From Chrysogorgia sp. JL179-B06 (taxonomy: Eukaryota > Cnidaria > Anthozoa > Scleralcyonacea > Chrysogorgiidae), in contig JAYKKM010000427.1 of assembly GCA_035772405.1 (NCBI GenBank), forward strand, positions 2,800,001 to 2,864,000: DNA of 64,000 nucleotides, in the 5' to 3' direction. The notes below the pieces were generated by a model. It ran no database searches. It was not told where the DNA came from and saw only the letters and a program-made list of their open reading frames with translations. Position 1 is the stretch's first letter, and every line of letters begins with the position of its first letter. The position numbers and the translations under genes were made by a program. This document shows positions 43,949 to 54,429 of the stretch, piece after piece.

Positions 43949-44431
43949 AGGCGCTGTAATACACTATGCAATGTTTCATGCAACTTGTCTCTCAATGGCT
44001 TAATCTGCTACGTTGCATGAAAGGGGGTGTTACACTAGGCAACGTTTAGTGTAACTTGTCTCTCAATGGCTTAATCTGCTACGTTGTAGTTGCATGAAAG
44101 GGGGTGTTACACTAAGCAACGTTTAGTGCAACTTGCCTCGCAAAGTTTCACCATCTTTGTCTCCAAAGAGGAAAATTGCAAGACAAGTTGCAGATAGGGA
44201 TATTGCATTGTGCAACGCTGTATAAAGTAGCTGCAATCATTTCAAAAAGCAGAACTTGATTCTACTTTCTCCAACGATTGCAGCAACTTGTGTTGCAATA
44301 ATTTCCGCCGTTGCAAGGCATGTTACACTTTGCATGAATGATTCATGCAACTAAATGATTCATGCAACTACAATCACAACGGTATTACGAGACTATAGTT
44401 GTACGAAACATTGCACTGTGTAAAAGCGCCT
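43949..44431. mobile_element. PIF/Harbinger-like MITE, 483 bp
   Basis: The ends AGGCGCTGTAATACAC and GTGTAAAAGCGCCT are imperfect inverted repeats extending through GCAATGTTTC/GAAACATTGC. TAA flanks both sides (43946-43948 and 44432-44434), as expected for PIF/Harbinger. Internal GGGGGTGTTACACTA(G/A)GCAA blocks are tandemly repeated. Confidence 0.7.
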
Positions 44432-44434
44432 TAA

Positions 44435-44610
44435 ACACGGAGTGCTTGCATATATTGGCGGTGAGATGCTCACCGTGCCAATCATAATTAGTTCAATTAC
44501 TGTGATTGGTCAGGAAACAGAGAGAAATAAAAACAACAAAATCTCCATTATTTCAAGACCCCATTGTTTCGAGTGCGAGGGGCTCCCCCTTTTATGCGAG
44601 CACTCCGTGT
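44435..44610. mobile_element. TTAA-flanked MITE (piggyBac-like), 176 bp
   Basis: ACACGGAGTGCT on the left and AGCACTCCGTGT on the right, with TTAA at 44431-44434 and 44611-44614. It is placed exactly against the previous element and shares its flank. Confidence 0.65.
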
Positions 44611-44753
44611 TTAAGAATATCTTTCTCAAGACTACCTGTTCAAACCAATTACTTTTTGTGAAGAAATGAGTTACTCAAGACAGTAATCTACCCTTAAATT
44701 GCATACATGCAATATGATGTTGTATAGAAATGTTATTAAATATAAAGATATTA

Positions 44754-47700
44754 TTAAGTCAATGTGTCCTCTGATCTTATATACTCTCCAACATCAGCCT
44801 GGTGGAAACAAACAATGTCTGTAGGATTAGCTCGACGGCAGTCCTGGGTTGAACGAGCTGCGACACCAAACCCCTTTGTAAAAAGTTGAAAAATCATAAT
44901 CATCAGACGTCTCAATAATTCATGAAGAAAAACAAAAGAAAATGAACATTTAATCAATGTTTTAAATTGGATAAAGATTCGTCCTGATTTACATAAACTT
45001 TTCCTCAGCTAAAACAGCTTGTACCTTCAAGATAGTGGATAAATATGAACATTTATGTGTATTCATTTGATAAGACATATAAAACATTCGTGTCCGATCT
45101 TTATCTGATATTACAAACACGCTCGCCTTCAGCTTGAGTTTGTATATATAAGATAAAGATCTGCCGCTCATTTTATCAATCACATAAACTGCTATAGAGA
45201 GGTTTATCATGAACAGACCAAGACAGAGGGAAATTATATAAGTGTTTTTCTGTGTAAGTAGTGTAGAAATACAAATTAAATACTATAAAAGGTTGGTGTA
45301 CTACCAAAATAATGTGGAGGAGATCAAAGTGTTGTGCTGTGTAGATAGTGTAGAATTACAAATTACATACTATAAAAGGTTGGTGTACTACCAAAATAGT
45401 GTGAAGGAGATCAAAGTGTTGTGCTGTATAGGTAGTGTAGAAATATAAATTAAATACTATAAAAGGTTGGTGTACTACCAAAATAGTGTGAAGGAGATCA
45501 AAGTGTTGTGCTGTGTAGGTAGTGTAGAAATACAAATTAAATACTATAAAAGGTTGGTGTACTACCAAAATAATGTGAAGGAGATCAAAGTGTTGTGCTG
45601 TGTAGGTAGTGTAGAAATACAAATTAAATACTATAAAAGGTTGGTGTACTACCAAAATAGTGTGGAGGAGATCAAAGTGTTGTGCTGCGTAGGTAGTGTA
45701 GAAATACAAATCAAATACTATAAAAGGTTGGTGTACTACCAAAATAATGTGAAGGAGATCAAAGTGTTGTGCTGCGTAGGTAGTGTAGAAATACAAATCA
45801 AATACTATAAAAGGTTGGTGTACTACCAAAATAATGTGAAGGAGATCAAAGTGTTGTGCTGTGTAGGTAGTGTAGAAATACAAATCAAATACTTTAAAAG
45901 GTTGGTGTACTACCAAAATAGTGTGAAGGAGATCTAACGTTTTGAGAGAAGGACCTTCGTTAGAGAGGGAAACGTGAGACATGATAAAGTGAGGATACAG
46001 GGAAATTTTTTTACCAATTACTCCTAATTATGAATTAGTTGGATTTCAAGAGCATTTAGGAACAGATTGTCGAACATGGAACACACATCTCACAATTACC
46101 ATGTTTACAACAGAGAAAATTCTTCACTGATAACAATTCCTAATCAAGATCATCTGAATAACGTAAATTTTCAGAACAGTTTCTATTGTAGAACCCCTAG
46201 GATATTACACTGTATTTTTAAAAATGGGATGAAGAGATTCCTGTTATTTTCTTTGCTAAAGGCACTGGTAATTCCAGGATGTTTATCTCATGAGATCTTT
46301 TCAGTCTTCTAGCGTTATACACTCATTTTCATATACAAGATGTTGTTCTGTGTTTCCATTGATTTTCTCCTTTAAAAACTTTCACCCATTGCAAGTATGT
46401 ACCATGCAGTAAATATGAAGAATGTATGGCATTAACATGAACTTGTTGAGATCAGAGTCGAATTTCTATATGGCTTACCAGAAACTGAATTGAGCAAGTT
46501 ACAGCGAATTCAAAATACAGCTGCCAGACTTGTTGCAGGGGTTAAAAAATCGGAGCATATCTCCCCTGTGCTACGTAATCTTCACTGGTTGCCGGTGAGA
46601 TCAAGGATTGTTTTTAAGATACTAATAATTACTTTCAAGGCTTTGCATGGCCAGGCGCCTGTTTATATTACTGATTTGCTAACTAAATATAAACCTTCTC
46701 GTGCTTTGAGATCATCTGACCAAAATCTGCTACTTGAGCCAAAATCCAAAACGGTGACATGGAGACAGCGCATTCTCGGTTGCAGTATCACATCACGTGG
46801 TCAAGATTTAAGTTGTTTAACCATGGCAGCAAAACTACAGTAAGATGTCCATTCAATCAAATCAAGCCGGTCAACAACATAATGTCCAGTTAAACAAACA
46901 TCCAAATTCTAGAGATTTGACAGTTACACTATTAATTGTGTCTATCATTTTGTCCGATGCTCATCTTATCCGAAGATTATACTCTAGATTATGTGTCTAG
47001 ATTTTGTGTTGTACAATCCCAGATGAGAGACATTATGCTAAGTTTGGAGACATTGCGCTAAATTTGGAGACATTATGCTAAGGTTGGAGACATTACGCTA
47101 AGTTTGGAGACATTACGCTAAGTTTGGAGACATTGCGCTAAGTTTGGAGACATTGCGCTAAGTTTGGAGACATTGCGCTAAGTTTGGAGACATTGCGCTA
47201 AGTTTGGAAACATTACGCTAAGTTCGGAGACATTACGCTAAGTTTGGAGACATTACGCTAAGTTTGGAGACATTACACTAAGTTTGGAGACATTACGCTA
47301 AGTTTGGAGACATTACACTGGAGACATTTGCGCTACTATTATGAGACATTACCCTAGGTTTGGAGATGTTGCACTAAGTTGTACCATGACAGGTACAATC
47401 TTTTGTGTGTTCATTACAAATTCATTTGTAATGGTCATTCTGACAAGTATGAAAATACTGTAATTATTTCCAGGCTTGAATCAAATATATGTAACTAGCA
47501 ATCATAGTTTATACTTCAACTTCTAGAACACATGCATGTCAATCTTAAACTACATTATCCTTTATCTTAAAAAATAACATTCAACTCACCAATGGCAGAT
47601 CATTCATTGAATACACAACAACCCCTTGATATTGTTCAGTATTTTCCGTAATCCTTCCAAGTCCCGACTTAGCAACATGGTTGCCATACAAGAATGATTG

Positions 47701-49562
47701 CTCGGCACCAGGCTTTGCCCAAACCTTAAACTAACATAGGCAAAATAAAACTTATTTTAATAAACTTGATTTGTTTACTTTTATCACATAATTATTCTGC
47801 ATCTGCATATTCAATAGCGGTGCCGGTTTTTAATATAAGTTAACGAGTGTAAATGCCAATATTATTTGTAATATACCCTATCAATGTTCATTGGCATTAT
47901 CATCAAGTTATCAACCGTATACTCAGAGTGCAATATAATTCAAAAAACTTGGTCTGACATTATGTCAGACATGATCGGCACTAATTATTTTCGAATTCAA
48001 TGGAGAAAAAAAATTTTAATTTTAATTTAACAACTTAAAAGAAAAGTAAATAGTTTAAGTTGTTGAAACAAAATCGGAGAGTACCTCATTCGGCTAATAA
48101 TACCGGTATATCAAGTTACACGCGTGCCAACTACCAAACAAAGCAAGCCAATCGCAGAGCGTGCGAACATCATCATCATACTCCCCCGGATCTGCATGTT
48201 GTATGCAGTCTGCAGGGCGATTCTCCCGTCACACACGTGACATTGCTATTCCTTTGGGCTTCACAATTAGTGTGAAGCCCAAAGGAATAGCAATGTCACA
48301 TGTGTGGGGAGAATCGCCCTGCAGATTATTTTGCACTTAACGACTCAAAACAGAGTGCGCTAGAAAAGGCTGGATCAATGTGGGAAAACATCTTCCCTTG
48401 CACATGTAACCAATTACGTTTTGGTTTTGCGAGAATGAGGGAGAAATTACTGCGGCCAAATGGTCGACCAAAATGTCCGTGCAGAGCAATCAGTGGACGG
48501 CCATATCCGCATTTTGCACGGAATGGGTGGCCGACCGTTATATTGCACTCTGCGTATACTAGAACTCATGACTCGCTCTCAGCAATGTCCTACGTGGCTC
48601 AGTTATCAAAGCGCTGCACTAGATTCACGGAGTTGTGAGTTGAATTCTCACCGAAGTCCTTGGAGTTGCATTTTTCAAAACTGGTCTCGGTTTCCACACT
48701 GGCAAAATATCCTTCACGTTGATTTCCTTCACAAGTTATTGAGTGTACATTCAAGTTATCGAGTGTAAATTGTTCGAATATAACAATTGATATATATGCT
48801 TATATAAACCTAGCGCTGGGGAAAAAATAGTGTTTATTATATTCCAAAAATATGGAACCAACCTTGGCATAAGGAGCTAGAAAATCTAAGGCTGTAATAT
48901 GCAAGCGAAATTTCCCAGATTTTGTTAACTTTCCAAAACAAGTGCCAAGAGAGATGAGGTTTTCTCGAGATATATTGGTTGCTTTTCTCATGATGGTTTC
49001 ACTATTTTTATCAATGAAAAATAAATGAAAAAGTTAAAATTAAAAATCTAGAAATAATGGTCATTGTATCATACCACATACTGACAATACAAGGACAATG
49101 ACGTAGCACCTGGCTGCTATTAATAGCTCAAAATGTGGACAAACAAACCAATGTAAAATCCCCAAAGTAGTAGCCTGTGTACAGCCTGAATATACACCTG
49201 TATGGCTGTACACTACAAAGTAGAGTAAGGTCTCATTTACGCGTCATGCATAATTTGCTTTTGTTTATCAACACTTACCTAACATAGTAAATTCTATCCT
49301 GGTGTAGTCTAAAGCAATAATTTCCATCTGGTCTTTCAATGAGAAGTTTAAGGTTATCTCCAATACTGAAATAAACAAGAACCATATTACCATATAAATG
49401 CCATGTGCTTATATTTACCCCGTGTTTGTTGACATATTTAATACTTTAACCTCTACGAGCGGCGAGTAACATACGTATCTCTAAAAAACAGACACTTCCT
49501 ACTTACTATTTGGCTAGTTTTTCAAACACAAGCTTCGTCTCTTCTTCTGTTAAAGGCCTCAT
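44754..49562 (-). CDS. NIP7: NIP7, 60S ribosome biogenesis factor
   Basis: Five exons read on the minus strand: 49507-49562, 49279-49365, 48863-49001, 47590-47730 and 44754-44873, all with GT-AG borders and matching phases. They sum to 543 nt, a 180-residue protein, the same length as human NIP7. It starts [18 protein letters not shown]. Conserved blocks follow: [60 protein letters not shown] and [20 protein letters not shown]. The end is [17 protein letters not shown]. The N-terminal half is the NIP7-specific domain and the C-terminal half a PUA RNA-binding domain. NIP7 acts in the nucleolus in pre-rRNA processing and 60S assembly. The last intron (44874-47589) is swollen by an 87-bp array, a LINE fragment and a 20-bp array. 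The gene starts 511 bp from the ATG of a divergent plus-strand gene. Confidence 0.97.
45245..45945. repeat. 87-bp minisatellite, ~8 copies, in the last NIP7 intron
   Basis: The unit contains TACTATAAAAGGTTGGTGTA, CTACCAAAATAATGTGAAGG and GTGTTGTGCTGTGTAGGTAG. The period is divisible by 3, so long open frames appear on both strands without meaning. The unit is homologous to the hairpin repeats at 14520 and 21655. Confidence 0.95.
46455..46850 (+). mobile_element. LINE 3'-end fragment
   Basis: Encodes [40 protein letters not shown] and [19 protein letters not shown], the C-terminal region of CR1/L2-like reverse transcriptase ORFs. It has no catalytic core and lies antisense in a NIP7 intron. 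Confidence 0.85.
47035..47320. repeat. 20-bp minisatellite, ~15 copies
   Basis: Copies of GCTAAGTTTGGAGACATTAC with C/T and A/G variants, in the same NIP7 intron. Confidence 0.95.
48210..48324. mobile_element. Near-perfect fold-back element, 115 bp
   Basis: CTGCAGGGCGATTCTCCC and CATTGCTATTCCTTTGGGCT are followed by their complements, with a loop of a few bases. The arms differ at only one or two positions, so insertion is recent. No clear target duplication. Confidence 0.8.
48590..48690 (+). repeat. tRNA-derived SINE
   Basis: The tRNA-like head has a TGGCTCAGTTATCAAAGCGC A-box region and GAGTTGAATTCTC in B-box position. The tail TTGGAGTTGCATTTTTCAAA plus ACTGGTC also occurs at about 42990 and 59676. 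It lies in a NIP7 intron. Confidence 0.6.
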
Positions 49563-50072
49563 ACTTCAAATATTCAAAATAATTCACCTTTCTTCTCCGC
49601 CATGTGCAATTTGCGCCCGCGTTACTCGTGGTCAGGTAACACTTATCACCATGGGAACAACGCGAAAAGGAACATGGCAGACAAAAACAAAAAGCGAGTT
49701 AGGCTTGGCGTTCGAAAGATTTGAGCGTTATTTATGTAACGATGCCACACCAGTGATACTGACGATCAAGATTATGCAGGAATCTACTGTCCCAAAGAAG
49801 CAAAGCTCGTGAAAGAGGAAGAATTAAGCATAATGTTTATTTTGCAAAGTCGAAAATGTTTCCCATGTAGTTCGTCAAATTAGAACAAGTAATCCAAGTT
49901 CTAATATCTTCGCAGGAATCAAGAAGCGCAATAATTCATATTTAACCGCGCGGTATTTAGCAAAATTAATTTCGTATACGGCAAGTGAGTTAATAAAGTT
50001 TTTAAGACATATCTACTTCAGTACCGAGGTTCTTACATAGTTGGAAATTGGCCAAAGAACTTCTTCAAAAAC
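49563..50072. promoter_or_regulatory. Probable bidirectional promoter, NIP7 / divergent gene
   Basis: The 510 bp between two divergent start codons includes a GC-richer stretch near 49600-49660. No TATA box is convincing. A short plus-strand open frame (49651-49812) starts in this region, and I treat it as 5' leader or chance. Confidence 0.5.
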
Positions 50073-50483
50073 ATGAGTCTTCCTTTGGTCACATCGGCGT
50101 CAAAGGTGGTGACAATCTCGATGCCAAACATCCGTGAAAACTACACTCAAAAAGGTAGGTAGATTTTAGAGGATTAACTTTTATTTGGAAGAATAAAAGC
50201 GTTAATATTATTGCGTTTATATGAGCAACCGAAATTTAAAATTATTATAACATCAACCCAAGTCAGTTTTAGGGTTAGGATTTGGGTTAGCGATTGTTTG
50301 AATTTCGGTTTGTTCATATATCGAGAAAGCGCCTAGTTTTTGGTGTAGAGGTATCTTAAATGGATATTGAAATATTGAAGAACTATAGGTGGTGGTAATA
50401 TGATTACGAGTATTACTGGATGGTGAGCTATATTGAAATACAACATTTGGTATCATAAAGAGAGGAAAATTTGTATCTATCTA

Positions 50484-50541
<58 letters not shown>

Positions 50542-53208
50542 CTACTGTCTGTCTGTCTATTTAACCTAATTCAAACGTTAATGATATAAGTGAACGCTAT
50601 ACTAGAGTTGTTATCAACTTTTTCACTCAAATCCTCAATCACACGAAAAACAGAAAAGAAATCCAAATTCCCGATTTCACTTCAACATCAACGCAAAGCT
50701 CATATCATAAAATATTTTGACATTCAACTACTCACTTCATGTAGAATATATATATCAATAATCGTGTTTGAAGTTATAGGATACTTTAAATTAAATAGAG
50801 CATTAAATGAATGTGCGTAAACCTAAGTAAAAACGGAGGGTAGAACTGCGTCATTCTAGTCAAAACGCCTGAGTTCCTTAAGCCTGGTTTCCATATGGTC
50901 GCTACGCTGTCTTTACGGTCGTGGAAGTGAAGCAGTGAAGCGTGTTTCTTTTGTCATAACAAAAGAAACACGCTTCACTTCTGCGACCGTAAAGACAGCG
51001 CAGCGACCATATGGAACCAGGCTTTAACGGGACAGGAACCTGCAAATTCCACCAGTGAGGTGGGCTAAGCATGGGCACCCAGCGTACCATTGAGATGCTG
51101 TAGCCATTGAACTACAAGGATACTCCTGTAGGACGAAAGTCACAAGCCATACTTTCCCTAAATCACAATTTTGGCATTTCAGAATACCTGCACGAGCCGT
51201 ACTTTGTTGTGAGCACGGAGAATCGAAAAACTTACAAACACAAGAGGTCAAAAACAGTCAAGAAAGGAAAGAGCAAACGAAGAAATAATCATTCACACAA
51301 TGCCTCTGTTCAACTCAACGATTGTGAAGCTACGCTTAGTTTTTATAACGTCACAAAAAGGAAAAACAGAAGAAAAGAAGGTAGATTTCCGCTTTATGCT
51401 CCCTCTGGAAACTAGTTGCACATGGTTGAACTGGTCTGTGTTTGAAACTTGTGTATGAGTATGCATAGTAAAAGAACTATGTTCTTTTACTATCCATGGT
51501 ATGAGCATGAAGTGCCACCTGCCCCGCAATTTTTTTGAAATTTATATGCTTTGAGGTTAATTTCCCTACATGGCCATGCTTTCATATATCTTATTTCCTT
51601 CAGCTGAGAGCAATTCACTCAATGCAACGCATAATAAGGATATCAATAGACCTGCACCATCCGTTGTATTCTGCACAGTAAAAAAACTCATCACTTCTTA
51701 TTCGCCAAAGAAGTACTCTCCTCCCAAACCAACGCAAGCAAACGTTGCGTCATCACCAAGGAGACCACAGACAGGTGCTTCAAAGCCGTCGAGCGGAACA
51801 CAAGATGGAAATACGAAATTAAAGCAAAGCTGCCCACCTCTTCACCAATCTCTGTCTCCTTGTACACGGCGGCGTAATGTAAGGATACGCAAAGTCTACT
51901 ACTCAGAACCACAGTCCCAATCACATGCTGGGATTCCATGCGCACCACCTGCTACCCCACTCAATGGTAAGTGTTGGTTACTACATATCCGTATTGCATT
52001 GCATTGTGTTACATTGCATTGCGTTGCTTTACGTGGCATTGCGTTTACATTGCATTATGTTACATTGCGTTGCGTTACATTACATTGTACGTTGCGTTAC
52101 ATTACATTGTACGTTGCATTGCATTACATTGCGTTACACTGCATCGCACCGTATTATCCTCACACCTTTTTACAATGACCATAACTTTTAGATTTCTTAA
52201 TCACAGTGGAAATCGTTCCTTGTATGGCCGACATAAAGGTATGAAAGGCGACCATCTTAAATTGACTCGCTACCGCCGTTTAGCCATGATCTTATAGTGT
52301 TATGATTATTCCCTTTATTTTGCTACTCACAGAAAAGACAAAACACTAATATGTCTATTCCTAAACCAGAATCGTTACCGTTTTGATTATTCTTTAGAGT
52401 CAGCAGGCAATCAAAGCAAAACTCAAAAGCATTGGTAAGTTGTTTTAGCAGGGTCTAGTTTGAAATTATTTCTATTGTCGTGGCGAATAGAAGAGTTCCA
52501 GAAAAAGTCGAGCAAATTTAATGAATTTCCTTAACTTTTTCTACTATTGCCACGACTTGTTTGATTAATATTAACGGGGGCAAACATATAAGGGTGTTTT
52601 CTTCAATCTGTGTAGAAATTCAACGAAGAAAAGCAAACGAAAAGATACGGGATAGAGTCCTTAAGGAAGAGAAAAAACACGAGAAACAAGAAAGAGAAAT
52701 TATCCGACAACAACGGCGAGAAGAGGTCGGGAAGATAAACTAGATTTATGATGACGAAGCTTAATGACGGCGGTGGTGATGGTGATGATAATGATTATGA
52801 CAGTGGTGAAGTTATGGTGGTGGTGATGTAATGAGGTGGTGACAAAGTGATGGTGATGCGATGATGCTGGTTGTGACGAAGTGATGGTGGTAGTAATGCA
52901 ATGATGGTGGCGAAGTGATGGTGATGAGATGATAGTTGTGGTGACGAAGTGATGGTGATGCGATTATGGTGGTTGTAACGAAATGATAGTGGTGGTAATG
53001 TAATGGTTATGGTGGTAACGATGATGTGATGATTAAGCGACATTCTTAATTAAGACATACCCTTTCTCGTTTCCTTCAGATCTACGCTCTGAATAACGTC
53101 ATGACAGATCTGGAGCGAAACAAGTTTCTTCAGTTTATGAAAGAAAAAAGCAGAGGAGCAACAGCCATATATGGTCTACATAAACAGCTCGACGTGGTAG
53201 CTGTTTAA
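50073..53208 (+). CDS. Unrecognised seven-exon gene, basic protein with C-terminal coiled coil
   Basis: Exons: 50073-50154, 51132-51380, 51604-51966, 52192-52238, 52398-52434, 52616-52725 and 53080-53208. Every junction is GT-AG and every phase matches (total 1017 nt, 338 residues). It starts MSLPLVTSASKVVTISMPN. Exon 2 is Lys/Arg-rich (KTVKKGKSKRRNN). Exon 3 is Pro/Ser/Lys-rich and probably disordered. Exon 6 is a charged helix (RDRVLKEEKKHEKQEREII), continuing in exon 7 as EEIYALNNVMTDLERNKFLQ. I cannot name the family. The conserved-looking C-terminal helix is the best handle for a search. The weakest junction is the donor after exon 6 (GTCGGG). It is divergent from NIP7, so possibly co-expressed. 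Confidence 0.72.
50479..50560. repeat. GTCT tetranucleotide microsatellite
   Basis: About 18 GTCT units in intron 1 of the divergent gene. The same motif recurs at 63845-63912. Confidence 0.97.
50881..51023. mobile_element. 143-bp MITE, TTA-flanked
   Basis: AGCCTGGTTTCCATATGGTC on the left and its near complement on the right, with an inner palindrome (AAACACGCTTCACT). TTA lies on both sides (50878-50880 and 51024-51026). A 3-bp TWA duplication suggests PIF/Harbinger. A TTAA reading (piggyBac) is possible if one base is gained. It sits in intron 1, about 100 bp before exon 2. Confidence 0.75.
51985..52145. repeat. Imperfect TTACATTGCATTGCG simple repeat
   Basis: Pentamer-like TTGCA/TTGCG/TTACA units in intron 3 of the divergent gene. 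Confidence 0.8.
52745..53035. repeat. Imperfect GTGATG/GGTGGT repeat
   Basis: A trinucleotide-based low-complexity tract in intron 6 of the divergent gene. Confidence 0.85.
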
Positions 53209-53621
53209 AAAGGAATATCGGGAAAAACGGCAAACAGGAGACGAGATGATACTGTGTAACACTGAACCATTAGTTTTAAATACGTTGTACTCAATATCAA
53301 AGTATATTTAATAATTGACACAAGAAATACAGCGGCATTAGTTTAAAATCTTTTAGTTTAAAATTTGTGAGGGCTTGTAGACTTGTAAACTTTGTTCATA
53401 TGATTACCACATATTGGATAAACCATGGATTACGTGTGAAATAATCTAAACTATGTAATACGCCAACCACCGGGGCCTTCTCATACGAGCTCGGTTAGCG
53501 GGATGCCCGTGCGCAGTCCGCCTGTTATTCTTCAAAGCACGAGTTACCCGGAAGCCTCTACCGAAGGAGAGTGTACCAAGATCATGATAAAAGATCCTTA
53601 AAATGTGTAAAGTCCAAGCGT

Positions 53622-54252
53622 GGATGTTTACACGAATCCGCGGATTGAGATTCATTGCTGATTGAACTCATACCGGTTCTGTTAAAATCCCTTTTAGGCG
53701 TTTACATGAATCCGGAATGAGATGCAGCTCAATCCGGATTGAGTTCATTCCGGTTCTCATTCCGGATTGAGTTTCATTGAAATTTCATTCCAGTGTCATG
53801 TAAAGGCGGTGCGAGATTTCATTCCGGAATGAAAAATACGACCAGAAGACTGAAACAACACATGCGTGCTTTTAAGATTTATAGACGACAATTTCCAGCT
53901 AGAGACAGGAATTGCGCCGACGTCATATTGTTCAATATAAATAGATCTATGTCGACGACGTTATAAATCAGAGGTGAATTAAATGCTTGTTTACTTGCGA
54001 CCGCATCGATTATCGTTGCTAGTAATACTTTTCCCCTTTTCTTTATGTTTATTCTTCGCCAAATTATCAGTTTAAGGCACATGTTGAAATGTAGAAGCGC
54101 AGAACTCGTTGAAAGAAACATACCCGCTATAATGTTATTGATCGCCATCTTGGAATTTCAGATTTCGCGCGATTCTCGATCCTGGGATAGAATTCCTATG
54201 TTAACGTTCAATCCGTAATGAAACTGAATCCGGATTCATGTAAATAGCCCCT
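53622..54252. mobile_element. Dispersed element with GGGGCTATTTACAT-type ends, copy 2
   Basis: The right end GATTCATGTAAATAGCCCC and the left end TGTTTACACGAATCCG are imperfect inverted repeats. The interior repeats the GGAATGAGATGCAGCTCAAT and CCGGATTGAGTTCATTCC blocks seen at 21806-22112. The AT-rich middle (53860-54180) is not shared. It lies between the divergent gene and SPAG7. Confidence 0.65.
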
Positions 54253-54429
54253 AAATTTAAATCTTTTCGTCAACTTCAATTTCACCCTTTCCTTTGGAGT
54301 CCACCAAACGACTTATGGTGGAATAGATCGGGGTGACCAAATATCATACCAATATATAAATTAATAGTAACAAAAAAGATTGCTGTACATTTAACTACAA
54401 TTACTGCAAGGCTAGCAGCAGATTCTCTT

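Noticed and set aside
45356..45982. Open frames of 156-208 codons on both strands
   Set aside because: Caused by the 87-bp repeat period. There is no start context, no homology, and they lie inside an intron.
49651..49812. Short plus-strand frame between NIP7 and the divergent gene
   Set aside because: No splice donor joins it in frame to the next exons. More likely leader sequence or chance.
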